From Deltaproteobacteria bacterium (GTDB lineage: Bacteria > Desulfobacterota > Syntrophobacteria > Syntrophobacterales > Syntrophobacteraceae), in assembly GCA_012517315.1 (NCBI GenBank), contig JAAYVE010000021.1, positions 123,316 through 187,315 of the forward strand: a DNA stretch of 64,000 nucleotides. The letters are read 5' to 3'. Under the pieces are notes generated by a model. That model saw nothing but the letters and a program-made list of their open reading frames with translations. It made no database searches and was not told where the DNA came from. Of this stretch, positions 34,489 to 43,204 are shown piece by piece. The position numbers and the translations under genes were made by a program. How positions within the stretch are numbered: the stretch's first letter is position 1; every line of letters begins with the position of its first letter.

Positions 34489-35991
34489 TCATCGAACTTT
34501 CAAGTCCAGGAGTTCCGCAACAGCGGAAGCGGTATAGTCTACGAACTGTTTGAACGCGTCAGGACCCAGGGATACACCCGCAGCGGGGGTGGGAACATGG
34601 TTTGGAAGCTCGATCAGGTGCGGCGCGTTTCGCAGTTCCTCCTTTGGATGGACCTTGTACTCCGCTTCAAACGCATTGGAAAAGTATTTCTCCTGGAACA
34701 CCGAGAACTTCAGAGCATGGGCCGTGGCATCCAAAACCCCGACCCGGTCGCGGCCGATTACCCCCTCCCTCACGGCCTTCGCCAGGGCGGCCAGGCATTC
34801 CCCCCCCTGGGTGCAGGCGATATGCCCGTTTCGATTGGCAAAGAGCATGGCGTCCATGATCTCTTGTTCGCTCACCTGCGTCACTTGGACCGCCTCTGTT
34901 CCCCCTAGTTCCCGGTAGCGTTCCACCAGTTGCACCACCCGGGGCATGGAGACCGGGTTTCCGATCATGGCCGCCTGGGCCGCACTGGGCTTGACCGTGA
35001 CCGGCTTAAATCGGCGTCTTGCAGGATCCGGTTCCAGGTAATACAGATAGACCGGATTGGCGTGTTCCGACTGGACGCCCAGGATGGTCGGGAGACGGCG
35101 GATGATCTGGAGGGCATGGAGTTTGAGGAAGCCTTGCAAGACGGCGGTGATGTTCCCTGCGTTGCCTATGGGAATCACGATGACGAGGTCCGCCACGTCG
35201 TAATCGAAGCCTTGGGCGATTTCATAACTGTACGATTCCTGGCCGAGAATGCGCCAGGCGTTCTTGGAGTTCATGAGTGCAACGGAGTAGCGTTCGGAAA
35301 GCTGCTCCACCACTTTCATGCAGTCGTCGAAAACACCTGGAATCTCGATCACCGTTGCTCCGCTCCCCAGCGGTTGCCCAAGCTGTTGTGGCGTGACCCT
35401 TCCGTGAGGGAGAAGCACTGCGGATTTCACACGGTCTCCGAGATAGGATGCGTAAAGTGCGGCGGAGGCGGACGTGTCGCCGGTGGACGCGCAGATCGCC
35501 AGTACATCCTTCAGGCCCGCGTGTGTGATGAGATGGTTGAGGTAGCTGAAGGCACTCGCCATCCCCCGGTCTTTGAACGATGCGCTGGGGTTCTGGCCGT
35601 CGTTCTTGAAGTGAAAAGGGATTCCCGCCCAATCCCGAAGTCTCCCGTTGGCTTCAATAACGGGGGTGTGACCCTCTCCCAAGCAGATGACGGCATCCAA
35701 AGGGATAACCGACCCGAGGAGTTCATGATAGCGGTAAATCCCCTGAAGGGGAGGAAGAGTGAGCATTTTCCGGTGATCGAAGATGTCCCGCCACCGTGCC
35801 CCGGCAGTGGCCTTCAGTTCGTCCCACTCCAGGTCTTCCAGCATGAGAACGCTGCGGCACTGGGGACACGTATAGAGAAGCCTTTCGATTCCAAAGTCTT
35901 CTCCACAGGCGGAGCAGCGGTACACGTATCTGCCCCGGGGACGCGGGACGAGGGAGGAACGGATTTCCTGGGGAATCTGATCGATTCTCAT
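34489..35991 (-). CDS. thrC: Threonine synthase, long form with N-terminal zinc-ribbon region
   Basis: 500 residues. The N-terminal part has two cysteine pairs (YRCSACG and CPQC), probably a zinc ribbon. The PLP domain follows: GEGHTPVIEA, the PLP lysine in NPSASFKDRGM, ICASTGDTSASAALYAS, VIPIGNAGNITAVLQG and a C-terminal ATAHALKFS. It converts O-phosphohomoserine to threonine. It is 218 bases upstream of the carbonic anhydrase gene on the same strand. Alternative upstream starts in the open frame have no ribosome site. Confidence 0.94.
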   Translation of the reverse strand: MRIDQIPQEIRSSLVPRPRGRYVYRCSACGEDFGIERLLYTCPQCRSVLMLEDLEWDELKATAGARWRDIFDHRKMLTLPPLQGIYRYHELLGSVIPLDAVICLGEGHTPVIEANGRLRDWAGIPFHFKNDGQNPSASFKDRGMASAFSYLNHLITHAGLKDVLAICASTGDTSASAALYASYLGDRVKSAVLLPHGRVTPQQLGQPLGSGATVIEIPGVFDDCMKVVEQLSERYSVALMNSKNAWRILGQESYSYEIAQGFDYDVADLVIVIPIGNAGNITAVLQGFLKLHALQIIRRLPTILGVQSEHANPVYLYYLEPDPARRRFKPVTVKPSAAQAAMIGNPVSMPRVVQLVERYRELGGTEAVQVTQVSEQEIMDAMLFANRNGHIACTQGGECLAALAKAVREGVIGRDRVGVLDATAHALKFSVFQEKYFSNAFEAEYKVHPKEELRNAPHLIELPNHVPTPAAGVSLGPDAFKQFVDYTASAVAELLDLKVR

Positions 35992-36540
35992 GCAAGTGGA
36001 ACTCCTAAAGAAGGGGGCTGTCCCTGCTGTCCGGCCCAGGAAGAGAGCCAGGCGGGAAAACAGCGGGCCACGAGTGGGCGGCAAAACAACGCACCGGCGG
36101 CGATCCAGGGTTCGTCCCTGCAGGATGCCCGGTCTTCCGCTGCAAGGCATCGCCCCCTTCAGAAAAGGATGCCGACCCCTCCGCAGCCACGATTCCCCCT
36201 TTTCCTTCCAGATGGGGAGGCGTGGGTTCGGAGACTTGCCTCACAGGGTGCAGACGCAAGAGAGTATCCAGTATCTTTCTCCGGGAATCAAGAGCGGTAT
36301 CGAAGGATTTGTTCTCTTCTCGTGGTGTGTTGCGAAAAAGTCACAGTCTTTGGGATAAGTGTGTCGTTTTGGGCACGGTGTCGTGTGGGATGCAAGGAGG
36401 GCGGCTTTCCGACACCAGGTTCCTGAGAGCCTCTAGATGCACTTACAATCTGGTCGGGCAAGCGGGGATCCCGTTCCTGGCCGGTGATAGGTGTCTGGCA
36501 CGTTTTCTGCTTGTCGGGCGGGCTTGAGGAGGAATGGGGC
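35992..36540. other. 549-base divergent intergenic region, thrC / lpxC
   Basis: Frames are open here, but their products are arginine-rich and unlike the surrounding proteins, so I do not call a gene. No clear promoter, riboswitch or repeat could be identified. Confidence 0.4.
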
Positions 36541-37485
36541 TTGAATAGAAAATTTCTCAAACAGAATACTCTTAAACGGGAAGTGTGGTGTGGTGGAGTG
36601 GGTTTGCACTCAGGGGCCGGTGTGTCCCTGAGGATGCTGCCGGCTCCCCCCGATTTCGGCATCCGTTTCAAACGCGTCGATTTGGGCCATCGGCCCGAAA
36701 TCCCCGCCCACTATGAACAGGTTGTGGATACCTTCCTGGCGACGACCTTGGGACGTGACGGGGTGGTTGTGTCCACGGTGGAGCATCTCATGGCTGCCCT
36801 CTTCTGTTGTGGCGTGGACAATGTGCTCATTGAGGTAGACGGTCCCGAAGTGCCCATCCTGGATGGCAGTGCCGCGCCCTTCGTGGAGGTGATCCGGAAG
36901 GCGGGGCTGAGGGAGCAAGGGGCGGTGCGGCAATGCCTTGTGGTGGAGAAGCCTCTGGAAGTGCGGGAAGGGGATGCCTATATCAAGGCTAGACCTTCGA
37001 GGGACTTTCGGGTGCATTACGCCATTGATTTCCCTCACCCTCTGGTGGGAAGACAGGAGTATGCTTGGTCTCTCGGCGCAGGGACCTTTGCCGTTGAGAT
37101 CGCCGGGGCTAGGACATTTGGTTTTCTCAAGGACGTTCAAAAGCTCCAGAGCATTGGGCTAGCGCAGGGCGGATCCTTGGCCAACGCCATCGTCTTCGAC
37201 GACCGAGGGCTCCTGAACAAGGATGGGTTGCGCTACAGCGACGAGTGTGTCCGGCACAAGTTGTTGGATTTCGTAGGGGATCTCGCCCTTGCGGGCGGTT
37301 CCGTCAGGGGGAGCTTCGAGGTGAGAAAGGCCGGACATGCACTCCACAACGCCTTCCTGAGAAAACTGACGGAAAGTCCCGGCTATTGCGCTATTGCGCC
37401 CACTACTGTACAGGTTCCCTTTTTTCATGCACCGGGGATGTCTCCCCTGGGAATGAAATATTCGAGTGTCGGCAAGCCCGTCTGA
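36541..37485 (+). CDS. lpxC: UDP-3-O-acyl-N-acetylglucosamine deacetylase
   Basis: 314 residues. LKREVWCGGVGLHSGAGVSL, TVEHLMAALF with the zinc histidine, DGPEVPILDGSAAPFV, ARTFGFLKDV, DDRGLLNKDGLRYSDECVRHKLLDFVGDLAL (zinc histidine and aspartate) and GHALHNAFLRKL. It catalyses the committed step of lipid A synthesis. The start is TTG: AGGAGG at 36527-36532 lies 8 bases upstream, and no ATG is suitably placed. The weak start codon may hold expression down, as LpxC is usually tightly limited. Confidence 0.95.
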   Translation: MNRKFLKQNTLKREVWCGGVGLHSGAGVSLRMLPAPPDFGIRFKRVDLGHRPEIPAHYEQVVDTFLATTLGRDGVVVSTVEHLMAALFCCGVDNVLIEVDGPEVPILDGSAAPFVEVIRKAGLREQGAVRQCLVVEKPLEVREGDAYIKARPSRDFRVHYAIDFPHPLVGRQEYAWSLGAGTFAVEIAGARTFGFLKDVQKLQSIGLAQGGSLANAIVFDDRGLLNKDGLRYSDECVRHKLLDFVGDLALAGGSVRGSFEVRKAGHALHNAFLRKLTESPGYCAIAPTTVQVPFFHAPGMSPLGMKYSSVGKPV

Positions 37486-37536
37486 CACTGGGCCCCCGAT
37501 ATTCTCCCCACCGCATTGGAACACCGGTCAAAACCG

Positions 37537-37576
37537 ACGGCCCCGGGGGAAAGGGTTGTTCCCTTGGGGCCGTTTT
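37537..37576 (+). terminator. Intrinsic terminator after lpxC
   Basis: CGGCCCC and GGGGCCG enclose an inner AAGGG/CCCTT helix with a TTGTT loop and a G-rich bulge; TTTT follows. It separates lpxC from the histidine kinase gene. The rest of the 344-base gap 37486-37829 shows nothing else clear. Confidence 0.7.
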
Positions 37577-37829
37577 GTCGCGGCTTATTCCCTCCCAAAG
37601 ATTTGGCGGCTGCAATCTTCCCTGGAGAAAAGTCTTGTCAGGCTTCAGCCCATTGGCTAAGATTTTTTCACATCCGGTCCGGGGGAAGTTGGTTTGTCCC
37701 CCATCTGCCCTGGTTTCGGCCGATGGCATGATATCCGCAGCATTTTCCCCGTCATCCTGAACTTTTCGCACCGTGGGACTTACAGACGGCGCAGCCGGGA
37801 ACGGACCTCGCCTGCTGAATAGTTTTCGC

Positions 37830-40112
37830 ATGGAATTTCCCAATCCCATCACAAAGAACCGCCGACGGGAAAGAGAGCGGTATTGGATAATCCTTTCAAT
37901 CCTGCTGCTTGCCCTGCTCTCTGGTTTTCTCGAGGGGCGGTTTCTTGAGCTGCGTTCAGACCTTCCTTTCATCGGCAATATCCTGCTCTTTGGGCTGATC
38001 AACCTCAACGTCATCCTCCTTCTTCTCCTCACCTTCCTGGTTCTTCGCAACATTGCCAAGCTGATCTTCGAACGGAAGAAGGACCTCTTGGGGAGCAGAC
38101 TCAAGACCAAGCTTGTCGTTGCATTCGTGGGACTCACTTTCATACCGACTCTCCCCCTGTTCTGGCTGGCGACGCATCTGCTCTTTTCCAGCCTGGATTC
38201 CTGGTTCAGCCACCAGGTGGAACAGTCATTGGAGCAGTCCGTCGCCCTTGGAAAGGACTACCTGGAGCAGGAGGGCAGGAATCTGCTCCAGGATGCGGCA
38301 TCGGTGGGGGAAGAACTGGCTGATCTTGCTGAGAAGGGTTATTCCGTTGGGGAACTGCCGGGGGGAGATGAGGAAGATGGGTTCCCTTCCACCCTTGGGG
38401 CCACCCCGCCCGAGCCCGTCGGCCAAAAGCTCAGGTCCATTCTTTCCCAGTACCAGCTGGATGCCATGCTCTTTTGCGACAGGAGGGATTCCCCGGTTTG
38501 GCAGGTGGTCAGCGGTCAGTTGGCGGAAGGGGATATGAGTGCGATCGCTGCCGCTGTCTCCCAAAAGGGCGAGATTCAGCCCAAGGCTTATCGGTTGAAG
38601 TTTTCGGGGGAAAAGGAAGGGCTGGGCGCCACATTTGCGCTTCCTCCGGGTGACAGGCCTCTGCCGGAGCTGGAGGGGAGGCTGGTGGTGATACGTCTCC
38701 TGCCCTCCCCCATCAAGGAAAAGCTGGCATCCATCACTTCCGGATACGACGACTACCTGCAGCTCAAACTCATGAACAGACCCATCCGGATCAGCCACAT
38801 CGTGACCTTTTCCATCGTGATGCTCCTGGCCATTTTCGCCGGCGTATGGTTTGGGTTTTTCTTGGCCAAAAGCATCACCGGTCCGTTGCAGGCCCTTCTG
38901 GACGCGACGCAGATGGTGGCTGGAGGCCGGCTGGATGTGCATCTCGATTCAGAGCGTCGCGATGAAATGGGGCAGTTGATGGCGTCGTTCAACAAGATGG
39001 TTCGAGACTTGCGGGAGGGACGCGAGAAGCTTGGCCAAGCTTATGGGGCACTGCAGGAAAGCAATGCCGAACTTGAGGAGCAGCGGCTCTACATGGAGAT
39101 CGTCCTTGGAAACATCGCGGCGGGGGTGGTGAGTGCCGATGCGGAGGGAAGGATCGTAACCGTCAACAAGTCCGCTGAAAAGACCCTGGGACTCAATGCG
39201 GCCGAGGCGGTGGGAAAGCCCTACTGGGAGCTGATCACACCGGACCAGGTGGATATTGTGAAGGAGTTCGTTCAGTTCTACCGAATCAACCGACAGCCCC
39301 GGCTGGAACGGCAAGTGCAGGTGATGATCGGCGGACGTCTCATGGTCCTCCTGGTGAAGGCGTCGGTGCTTCTGGACGACGAGGGGGACTGCATTGGGGT
39401 TGTGCTGGTATTCGATGATCTCACCGAATTGGAAAAGGCCCAGCGCATGGCTGCATGGAGAGAAGTGGCACGGCGCATCGCCCACGAGATCAAGAACCCC
39501 ATCACCCCCATCCAGCTTTGTGCACAGCGTCTCCGCAGGCAATACCTGGACCGCCTGGGAGCAGAGGGCGGGATTCTGGATGAGTGTACGCGCACCATCG
39601 TGCAGCAGGTAGATCAAATGAAACACCTGGTCAACGAATTCTCCCGGTTTGCACGTTTGCCCAGCGCCCAGCTTGCTTCAAAGGATTTGGGAACCATCGT
39701 GGACGATGCCATGTCCCTCTATCGCCACACCTATCCCCACATTTCCTTTTGCGTGGAGAAATGCCCTGAGATGCCGCTGCTCAGACTGGATGAGGGGCAA
39801 ATGAAGCAGGTGATCATCAACCTTCTCGAAAATTCCATTCAGGCCCTGGACGGAGAGGAGGGCACCATCAGCATCCGCCTTTTTCACGACGCAGTGCTTC
39901 GCATCGCCAGGCTGGAATGCGCCGATACGGGCCATGGTCTCTCCCCTGAGGACAAGCTGCGCATGTTCGAGCCCTACTATTCCACGCGAGAGAGGGGGAC
40001 CGGGCTGGGGCTTGCCATTGTGGCCAGCATCGTGGCGGATCACAACGGATTCGTGCGGGTGCGGGACAATGTGCCGCGGGGGACGGTCATCGTCATCGAA
40101 CTGCCCGCGTAA
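37830..40112 (+). CDS. NtrY-like membrane sensor histidine kinase
   Basis: About 760 residues. Two N-terminal helices are followed by a third at about 105-125, a periplasmic region of about 190 residues, a fourth helix near 335-355 and a HAMP linker. A PAS domain lies at about 440-540 (GNIAAGVVSADAEGRIVTVN), followed by the kinase core with the phospho-histidine in REVARRIAHEIKNPITPIQL, N box NLLENSIQAL, G1 DTGHGL and G2 GTGLGLAIV. The topology is NtrY-like. It precedes a sigma-54 response regulator, its likely partner. The start is unclear: ATG 37830 lacks a good ribosome site and GTG 37773 is an alternative. Confidence 0.88.
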   Translation: MEFPNPITKNRRRERERYWIILSILLLALLSGFLEGRFLELRSDLPFIGNILLFGLINLNVILLLLLTFLVLRNIAKLIFERKKDLLGSRLKTKLVVAFVGLTFIPTLPLFWLATHLLFSSLDSWFSHQVEQSLEQSVALGKDYLEQEGRNLLQDAASVGEELADLAEKGYSVGELPGGDEEDGFPSTLGATPPEPVGQKLRSILSQYQLDAMLFCDRRDSPVWQVVSGQLAEGDMSAIAAAVSQKGEIQPKAYRLKFSGEKEGLGATFALPPGDRPLPELEGRLVVIRLLPSPIKEKLASITSGYDDYLQLKLMNRPIRISHIVTFSIVMLLAIFAGVWFGFFLAKSITGPLQALLDATQMVAGGRLDVHLDSERRDEMGQLMASFNKMVRDLREGREKLGQAYGALQESNAELEEQRLYMEIVLGNIAAGVVSADAEGRIVTVNKSAEKTLGLNAAEAVGKPYWELITPDQVDIVKEFVQFYRINRQPRLERQVQVMIGGRLMVLLVKASVLLDDEGDCIGVVLVFDDLTELEKAQRMAAWREVARRIAHEIKNPITPIQLCAQRLRRQYLDRLGAEGGILDECTRTIVQQVDQMKHLVNEFSRFARLPSAQLASKDLGTIVDDAMSLYRHTYPHISFCVEKCPEMPLLRLDEGQMKQVIINLLENSIQALDGEEGTISIRLFHDAVLRIARLECADTGHGLSPEDKLRMFEPYYSTRERGTGLGLAIVASIVADHNGFVRVRDNVPRGTVIVIELPA

Positions 40113-40356
40113 GGGTCATGAAAGATGGAGAATACGGGCCCGCCCAACGGGTTTTCCCTCAAGTGATGTGGCGGGACCGTTTCCCCTCACTTGTCCGTTG
40201 CGAGCCGACGTGTTCCATGGTGATTTTACCCATCGACTGCATTGGCATATGAGAACTGCCCGGCGGCGAAACCTCGCCGGTCTGGGTGGCGTGGAAGATG
40301 CCTCTTCCGCATTGGCTGTTTTCATGATCGTTTTGAGGGGAGGTGCGAGACGCCGC

Positions 40357-41766
40357 ATGAAGCAAAGGATTCTCGTGGTCGACGATGAACCGGGAATTCT
40401 CCAGTCCCTCAAGGGAGTGCTGCAGGATGAGGGCTACCGGGTTTCCGTCGCAGCAAACGGACAGGAGGCCCTTGGGGAACTCCAAAAGGACATGGCGGAC
40501 CTCATGCTTCTGGACATATGGATGCCCGGGATGGACGGGCTGGCTGTTCTCGAGGAGGTGAAGAAAAAATTCCCCATGATGCCGGTCATCATCATCTCCG
40601 GCCACGGGAATATTGAAACAGCGGTGAAGGCGACCAGGATGGGGGCGTTCGATTACGTGGAAAAGCCCCTTTCACTGGATCGCATTCTCGTTTCGGTTCA
40701 GAACGCCCTGGAATTCAACCGGCTGACCGAAGAAAACCGCCTTTGGCGCCAGAAGGCGACACGTCGCCACTCCATCACAGGGAACAGTCCTATAGTGGTT
40801 GCCCTCAGGCAGGAAATCGAGAGGGCGGCGCCCACCAACGCCACGGTGCTCATCACCGGAGAGAATGGGACGGGGAAGGAACTGGTAGCGCGCATGATTC
40901 ACCACCTGAGCCGCCGCAGCCATCGTCCCATGGTCGAAGTCAACTGTGCCGCCATTCCTGAGGAACTCATCGAAAGCGAGCTCTTTGGGCACGAAAAGGG
41001 TTCTTTTACGGGCGCCCATGAAAGGCGGAAGGGGAAATTCGATCAGGCTGACGGGGGAACCCTCTTCCTCGACGAAGTGGCCGACATGAGTCTCAGAACG
41101 CAGGCCAAGATTCTGCGGATCATCCAGGAGCAGGTGTTCGAGCGCGTGGGAGGCTCTCGACCCATCCAGGTGGACGTGAGGATCGTGGCCGCTACAAACA
41201 AGGACCTCCAAAGGGAGATCGAGGAAGGTCGTTTCCGGCAGGACCTCTACTACCGTCTCAATGTCATCCCTATACATGTGCCACCTCTCAGAAAGCGGGT
41301 GGAGGATATTCCTCTGCTCGTGGAGGATTTTCTCCACGAGATGAGCGTGGAGAGCGCCATGGGGAAGAAACGGGTGGACCCCGAAGTCATGACGCGACTC
41401 CAGCAGCACCCCTGGGTGGGGAATGTGAGGGAGTTGAGGAATTTCATCGAGCGACTGTGTATCATGACACCGGAGAATGTCATCCGCATGTCCGATCTTC
41501 CCGGTGATTTCAAACAGAGCGCACTGACGCGGGCCGAACCGGACGACCCTTATGCACAGGGGACGCTGAGGGAGGCCAGGGTCTGCTTTGAACGGGAATA
41601 TCTCACGCGGAAGCTCCACGAGTTCGACTGGAATATTTCGTTGACGGCAGCCCGCATCGGGCTGGAAAGAAGTCACCTGCACCGCAAGATGCGGGCTTTG
41701 GGAATCCGGGATAGGGATCCGACACCTCACCCGGCGGAAGGAGTCCCCCATGCGCCTCCCCGTTGA
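40357..41766 (+). CDS. NtrX-like sigma-54-dependent response regulator
   Basis: 469 residues. Receiver domain (VVDDEPGILQSL, phospho-aspartate in LMLLDIWMPGMDG, lysine in DYVEKPLS), then an AAA+ activator domain with Walker A GENGTGKEL, the sigma-54 loop GSFTGA (A to S at position 2), Walker B GGTLFLDEV and the arginine-finger region, then a Fis-type helix-turn-helix (NISLTAARIGLERSHLHRKMRALGI). It activates RNA polymerase-sigma-54 at unknown targets under control of the upstream kinase. The frame is open 5', but the receiver starts at this ATG with GGGGAGG about 13 bases before it. Confidence 0.92.
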   Translation: MKQRILVVDDEPGILQSLKGVLQDEGYRVSVAANGQEALGELQKDMADLMLLDIWMPGMDGLAVLEEVKKKFPMMPVIIISGHGNIETAVKATRMGAFDYVEKPLSLDRILVSVQNALEFNRLTEENRLWRQKATRRHSITGNSPIVVALRQEIERAAPTNATVLITGENGTGKELVARMIHHLSRRSHRPMVEVNCAAIPEELIESELFGHEKGSFTGAHERRKGKFDQADGGTLFLDEVADMSLRTQAKILRIIQEQVFERVGGSRPIQVDVRIVAATNKDLQREIEEGRFRQDLYYRLNVIPIHVPPLRKRVEDIPLLVEDFLHEMSVESAMGKKRVDPEVMTRLQQHPWVGNVRELRNFIERLCIMTPENVIRMSDLPGDFKQSALTRAEPDDPYAQGTLREARVCFEREYLTRKLHEFDWNISLTAARIGLERSHLHRKMRALGIRDRDPTPHPAEGVPHAPPR

Positions 41767-41924
41767 TCCGTCCAGGCTTCTTGGCGAAGGTCCCTTGCCC
41801 GGTGGCGCTGCAAGGAAGACGGGGAGCGCCTGTCTTGTGGGTTTCCCGAGGGGATGATCGCCCGACGGGATGTCGGCACAGGAATGACGCGCTTCATCCT
41901 GGGAAAGAGAGGCAGGAATGCAAC

Positions 41925-41953
41925 TTGACAGCGCCGTGGAGAGATGTTAGTCT
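41925..41953 (+). promoter_or_regulatory. Promoter of tRNA-Pro
   Basis: TTGACA (41925-41930), 17 bases, TAGTCT (41948-41953), with the tRNA 5' end 16 bases further. This spacing fits a start just before the mature end. Confidence 0.65.
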
Positions 41954-41968
41954 CGCAACCGTTTGGGG

Positions 41969-42046
41969 CGGGACGTGGCGCAGCCTGGTTAGCGCGCTTG
42001 CTTGGGGTGCAAGAGGACGGAGGTTCAAATCCTCTCGTCCCGACCA
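41969..42046 (+). tRNA. tRNA-Pro (GGG anticodon), CCA encoded
   Basis: Seven-base acceptor CGGGACG/CGTCCCG, anticodon stem CTTGC/GCAAG with loop TTGGGGT (anticodon GGG, reads CCC), and T-arm GGAGG-TTCAAAT-CCTCT. Discriminator A and an encoded CCA end the gene. It has its own promoter and terminator. No duplicated 3' end (attachment site) is visible in the window. Confidence 0.96.
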
Positions 42047-42060
42047 GAGAAGAGAAGCGT

Positions 42061-42095
42061 AAACGCCGGCATTTTCAGGCCGGCGTTTCTTTTTC
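42061..42095 (+). terminator. Intrinsic terminator after tRNA-Pro
   Basis: Ten-base perfect arms AAACGCCGGC and GCCGGCGTTT with an 8-base loop, then a T-rich tract. Confidence 0.88.
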
Positions 42096-42498
42096 TGGGC
42101 AGCGTGCCGGCATGACACATCACTATTTATCGCTCCCCGGTGGCATCCTCTCCCTTTATGCCCACCCCCCGGTTCTTTTCCTGTACTGTCTCAAACCACT
42201 GTGCTACATTCGCCAGCGGTGTCCGACTGCTGCGATACGTTACGGACTCGTTGCCCATCGAACTTCGCCCCGCCGACGGGATGTGGGAGTGCCTTTGCCT
42301 TGAGCAGACGGGAGCATTCCCCACGTGCTGTGAAGAACCGGGCCGAATGTTCCCCGCAGTTCCCCTTCCTGAAGCGTTACGGGTACCCATCCGGCTTTGG
42401 GCGGAGGGGGTGGGGCCTGTCTTCTTCCCATGGTGTTTCGGTTCGGCGGGACGGATTGTTTGCTTGCCGACTCAACCCTCATTTCCGGGAGGACCCCT
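42096..42498. other. Intergenic stretch, tRNA-Pro to duplicated-domain gene
   Basis: 403 bases. Open frames exist but their products are low-quality Pro/Cys/Arg sequence with no ribosome sites. No promoter or repeat could be recognised. Confidence 0.4.
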
Positions 42499-42972
42499 AT
42501 GGTTGATGAAGCGGAAGATTCCCAGTTGGAGTGCATTGAATTGACGGACGAGCAGAAGAACCGTGCGTCTGCAGCAGACGAAGCGTACTGCAGGGCATGC
42601 GAGGAAAAGGGGGTAAAGGTCTGCAACTGGGGAGACTTTGATGCCTGGATGAAGTTCGTGGACGGAAAGATCGATGAGTCCACGCTGGAAAAAGAGGCAA
42701 AGAAGGAACTCTCCGAGTACTCCAGGAACTTCGGGAAGTACCTCCTCATTGAAAAGGACGAACCTGTTGCCGACAAGGATGCTGAGCGGAAGGATCGTGC
42801 GAGGCGTGCCAACGGGATCTATAAAAAGGTCTGCCGGGACCGGAACATCGGCTTTTGCTTCTTCAACAATTTCGCAGCCTGGAGTGATTTCGTCGAAGGC
42901 AGGATATCCGACGCGGAATTTTACGAGAAAGCCAACGAGGAGGTAGACAGGATCAAGTCTCAACAGTCATGA
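42499..42972 (+). CDS. Protein of unknown function built from a tandem duplication
   Basis: 157 residues. Two copies of about 50 residues follow each other. The first contains RASAADEAYCRACEEKGVKV and FDAWMKFVDGKIDE; the second contains RARRANGIYKKVCRDRNIGF and FAAWSDFVEGRISD. Shared positions include R-A-x2-A-x3-Y-x3-C, F-x-x-W-x-x-FV-x-G-x-I and a following KA/KE helix. Both copies start with a predicted helix, then an aromatic core. The protein is acidic and cytoplasmic. I do not recognise the family. GGGAGGA lies 6 bases before the ATG. It is monocistronic, converging with the flavodiiron gene. Confidence 0.7.
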   Translation: MVDEAEDSQLECIELTDEQKNRASAADEAYCRACEEKGVKVCNWGDFDAWMKFVDGKIDESTLEKEAKKELSEYSRNFGKYLLIEKDEPVADKDAERKDRARRANGIYKKVCRDRNIGFCFFNNFAAWSDFVEGRISDAEFYEKANEEVDRIKSQQS

Positions 42973-43204
42973 AAGGTTGCGCCCCATCGCTGTCACGCGA
43001 TGATGACGCTCCGGTGCGTTCCTCAGAGAAGTCTAGCGTTTTCCATCGTGGATGCGGTCTGCTTCCGTCCTTTCGGATGCAGTAAGAAGCCTGGCGGACG
43101 GCACCGGCTCCAAGAAAGGGGACATCGACCCGCCTTGAGGCTGTGCCTCTTCATGATGGGCGGACGTCTCCCCTCTTGTGCCGTGGTCAAGCCGATCATG
43201 CCCC

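Noticed and set aside
35992..36540. Gene in the thrC-lpxC gap
   Set aside because: Several frames are open, but their products are basic and unstructured and lack ribosome sites.
41969..42046. tRNA-Pro as an integration site
   Set aside because: No repeat of the tRNA 3' end and no integrase are visible in the window.
42140..42544. Open frame overlapping the start of the duplicated-domain gene
   Set aside because: No ribosome site; the product is low in structure, and the overlapping real gene has a strong AGGA site.
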